A stretch of DNA of 5,990 nucleotides from an uncultured beta proteobacterium (GTDB lineage: Bacteria > Pseudomonadota > Gammaproteobacteria > Burkholderiales > Rhodocyclaceae): positions 1 to 5,990 of the forward strand of contig CAIYYE010000030.1 in NCBI GenBank assembly GCA_903930395.1. Reading direction: 5' to 3'. Under the pieces are notes generated by a model. The model searched no databases. It worked only from the letters and a program-made list of their open reading frames with translations, and had not been told where the DNA came from. The translations under genes and the position numbers were made by a program. Shown here in pieces: positions 5,358 through 5,990 of this stretch. Position 1 is the first letter of the stretch, and each line of letters opens with the position of its first letter.

Positions 5358-5990
5358 TCAGGGCCGTTCGAAAACGGCTATCGACTCGACATGCGCGGTA
5401 TGCGGGAACATGTTGACGGCACCTGCCGAGACGAAGCGGTAGCCCTTCTCGGTGACCAGCACCGCGGCATCGCGAGCCAGCGTACCCGGATTGCAGGAAA
5501 CATACACAATGCGGCGCGGCGCATCGTCACCCAGGGCCCTGACCAGTTCAACCGCGCCTTCGCGTGGCGGGTCGATCAGCATCTTGTCGAAGCGGCCGAG
5601 TGCCGCCAGCGATTTCCCGGTGCATTCAAAAAGATTGGCGACGCCGTATTCGACGCGCTCGGCCAGGCCATTCGCTGCCGCGCTCTCCCTTCCGCGCGCC
5701 ACCAGCCCGGCGCTACCTTCGACGCCGACGACGGCAGCACCTGAGCGAGCAATCGGCAGGGTGAAATTTCCCAGGCCGCAAAACATGTCGGCAATTCGCT
5801 CGCCCGGCTGCGGGTCGAGCAATCGCATGGCGCGGCGGACCAGCACCCGATTCACGGCATGATTCACCTGAGTGAAATCACTGGGCTTGAAATCGAATTC
5901 GAGGCCGAACTCCGGCAGCGTATAAGACAAGCGCGGCCCGGGCAGCGGGTGGAAGCGCTGGATCGTATCCGGGCCTTTGGGCTGCAGGTA
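5358..5990 (-). CDS. rlmD: 23S rRNA (uracil-1939-C5)-methyltransferase RlmD, C-terminal half (5' end outside window)
   Basis: The visible 210 residues are the C-terminal half of an RlmD/RumA enzyme, which methylates U1939 of 23S rRNA with S-adenosylmethionine. The frame stays open to the right edge ([10 protein letters not shown]...), so the start is outside; E. coli RlmD is 433 residues. Visible motifs, numbered from the edge, are FTQVN (39-43), the AdoMet loop FCGLGNF (70-76), VVGVEG (87-92), the IDPPREG stretch (139-145), [12 protein letters not shown] (163-174) with the catalytic cysteine at 166, and HVES (200-203) with the likely catalytic Glu202. The DPPREG and [10 protein letters not shown] pattern separates this family from TrmA. 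RlmC or RlmCD cannot be fully excluded without the TRAM and iron-sulfur part. The gene converges on the YccA-family gene and ends 19 bases from a shared terminator. Confidence 0.92.
   Translation of the reverse strand, partial: YLQPKGPDTIQRFHPLPGPRLSYTLPEFGLEFDFKPSDFTQVNHAVNRVLVRRAMRLLDPQPGERIADMFCGLGNFTLPIARSGAAVVGVEGSAGLVARGRESAAANGLAERVEYGVANLFECTGKSLAALGRFDKMLIDPPREGAVELVRALGDDAPRRIVYVSCNPGTLARDAAVLVTEKGYRFVSAGAVNMFPHTAHVESIAVFERP

Overview
The window reads as a betaproteobacterial chromosome segment. The GC-rich codon use, the C-terminal SodB end, UbiC, an RluE-type enzyme, a YccA-type protein and RlmD all fit, and the protein sequences feel most like Rhodocyclales (Dechloromonas/Azonexus-like). 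That placement is inference from recognition, not a database result. No transposase, phage gene, CRISPR array or other sign of a mobile element was seen.

Layout. Positions 1-141 are the 3' end of an iron/manganese superoxide dismutase gene, followed by a clear intrinsic terminator (about 188-222). A noncoding stretch with two adjacent palindromes (258-267 and 268-284) leads into a compact three-gene + strand operon. It encodes a small ABM-fold monooxygenase-like protein (405-704), a cobalamin-binding sensor (701-1765) and a diguanylate cyclase with a PAS-like N-terminus (1758-2723). The genes overlap by 4 and 8 bases. Converging from the right is a - strand cluster in transcription order rluE-like (4296-3721), DUF192 exported protein (3728-3285) and ubiC (3285-2752), also overlapping (8 bases and 1 base). 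Upstream of it on the same strand lies tRNA-Ser(UGA) (4475-4388) with its own promoter and terminator. Divergent from the tRNA is a Bax inhibitor-1/YccA-family membrane protein gene (4602-5294), closed by a strong terminator that probably works in both directions. It separates this gene from the 3' half of rlmD on the - strand (5358 to beyond 5990).

The part most worth attention is 258-2723. The cobalamin protein carries the W-x9-EH signature of CarH-type B12 photoreceptor domains (W191, E201, H202) and an NxHxxG version of the DxHxxG cobalamin motif (H239). It has an unassigned helical N-terminus instead of a MerR-type DNA-binding domain. It is translationally linked to a diguanylate cyclase with intact GGEEF and RxxD sites. 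The simplest hypothesis is a B12-dependent (possibly light- or redox-responsive) switch that acts on c-di-GMP synthesis through protein contact rather than by binding DNA. The ABM protein in front may be an accessory enzyme or heme/quinone-linked partner. The housekeeping genes to the right look ordinary.
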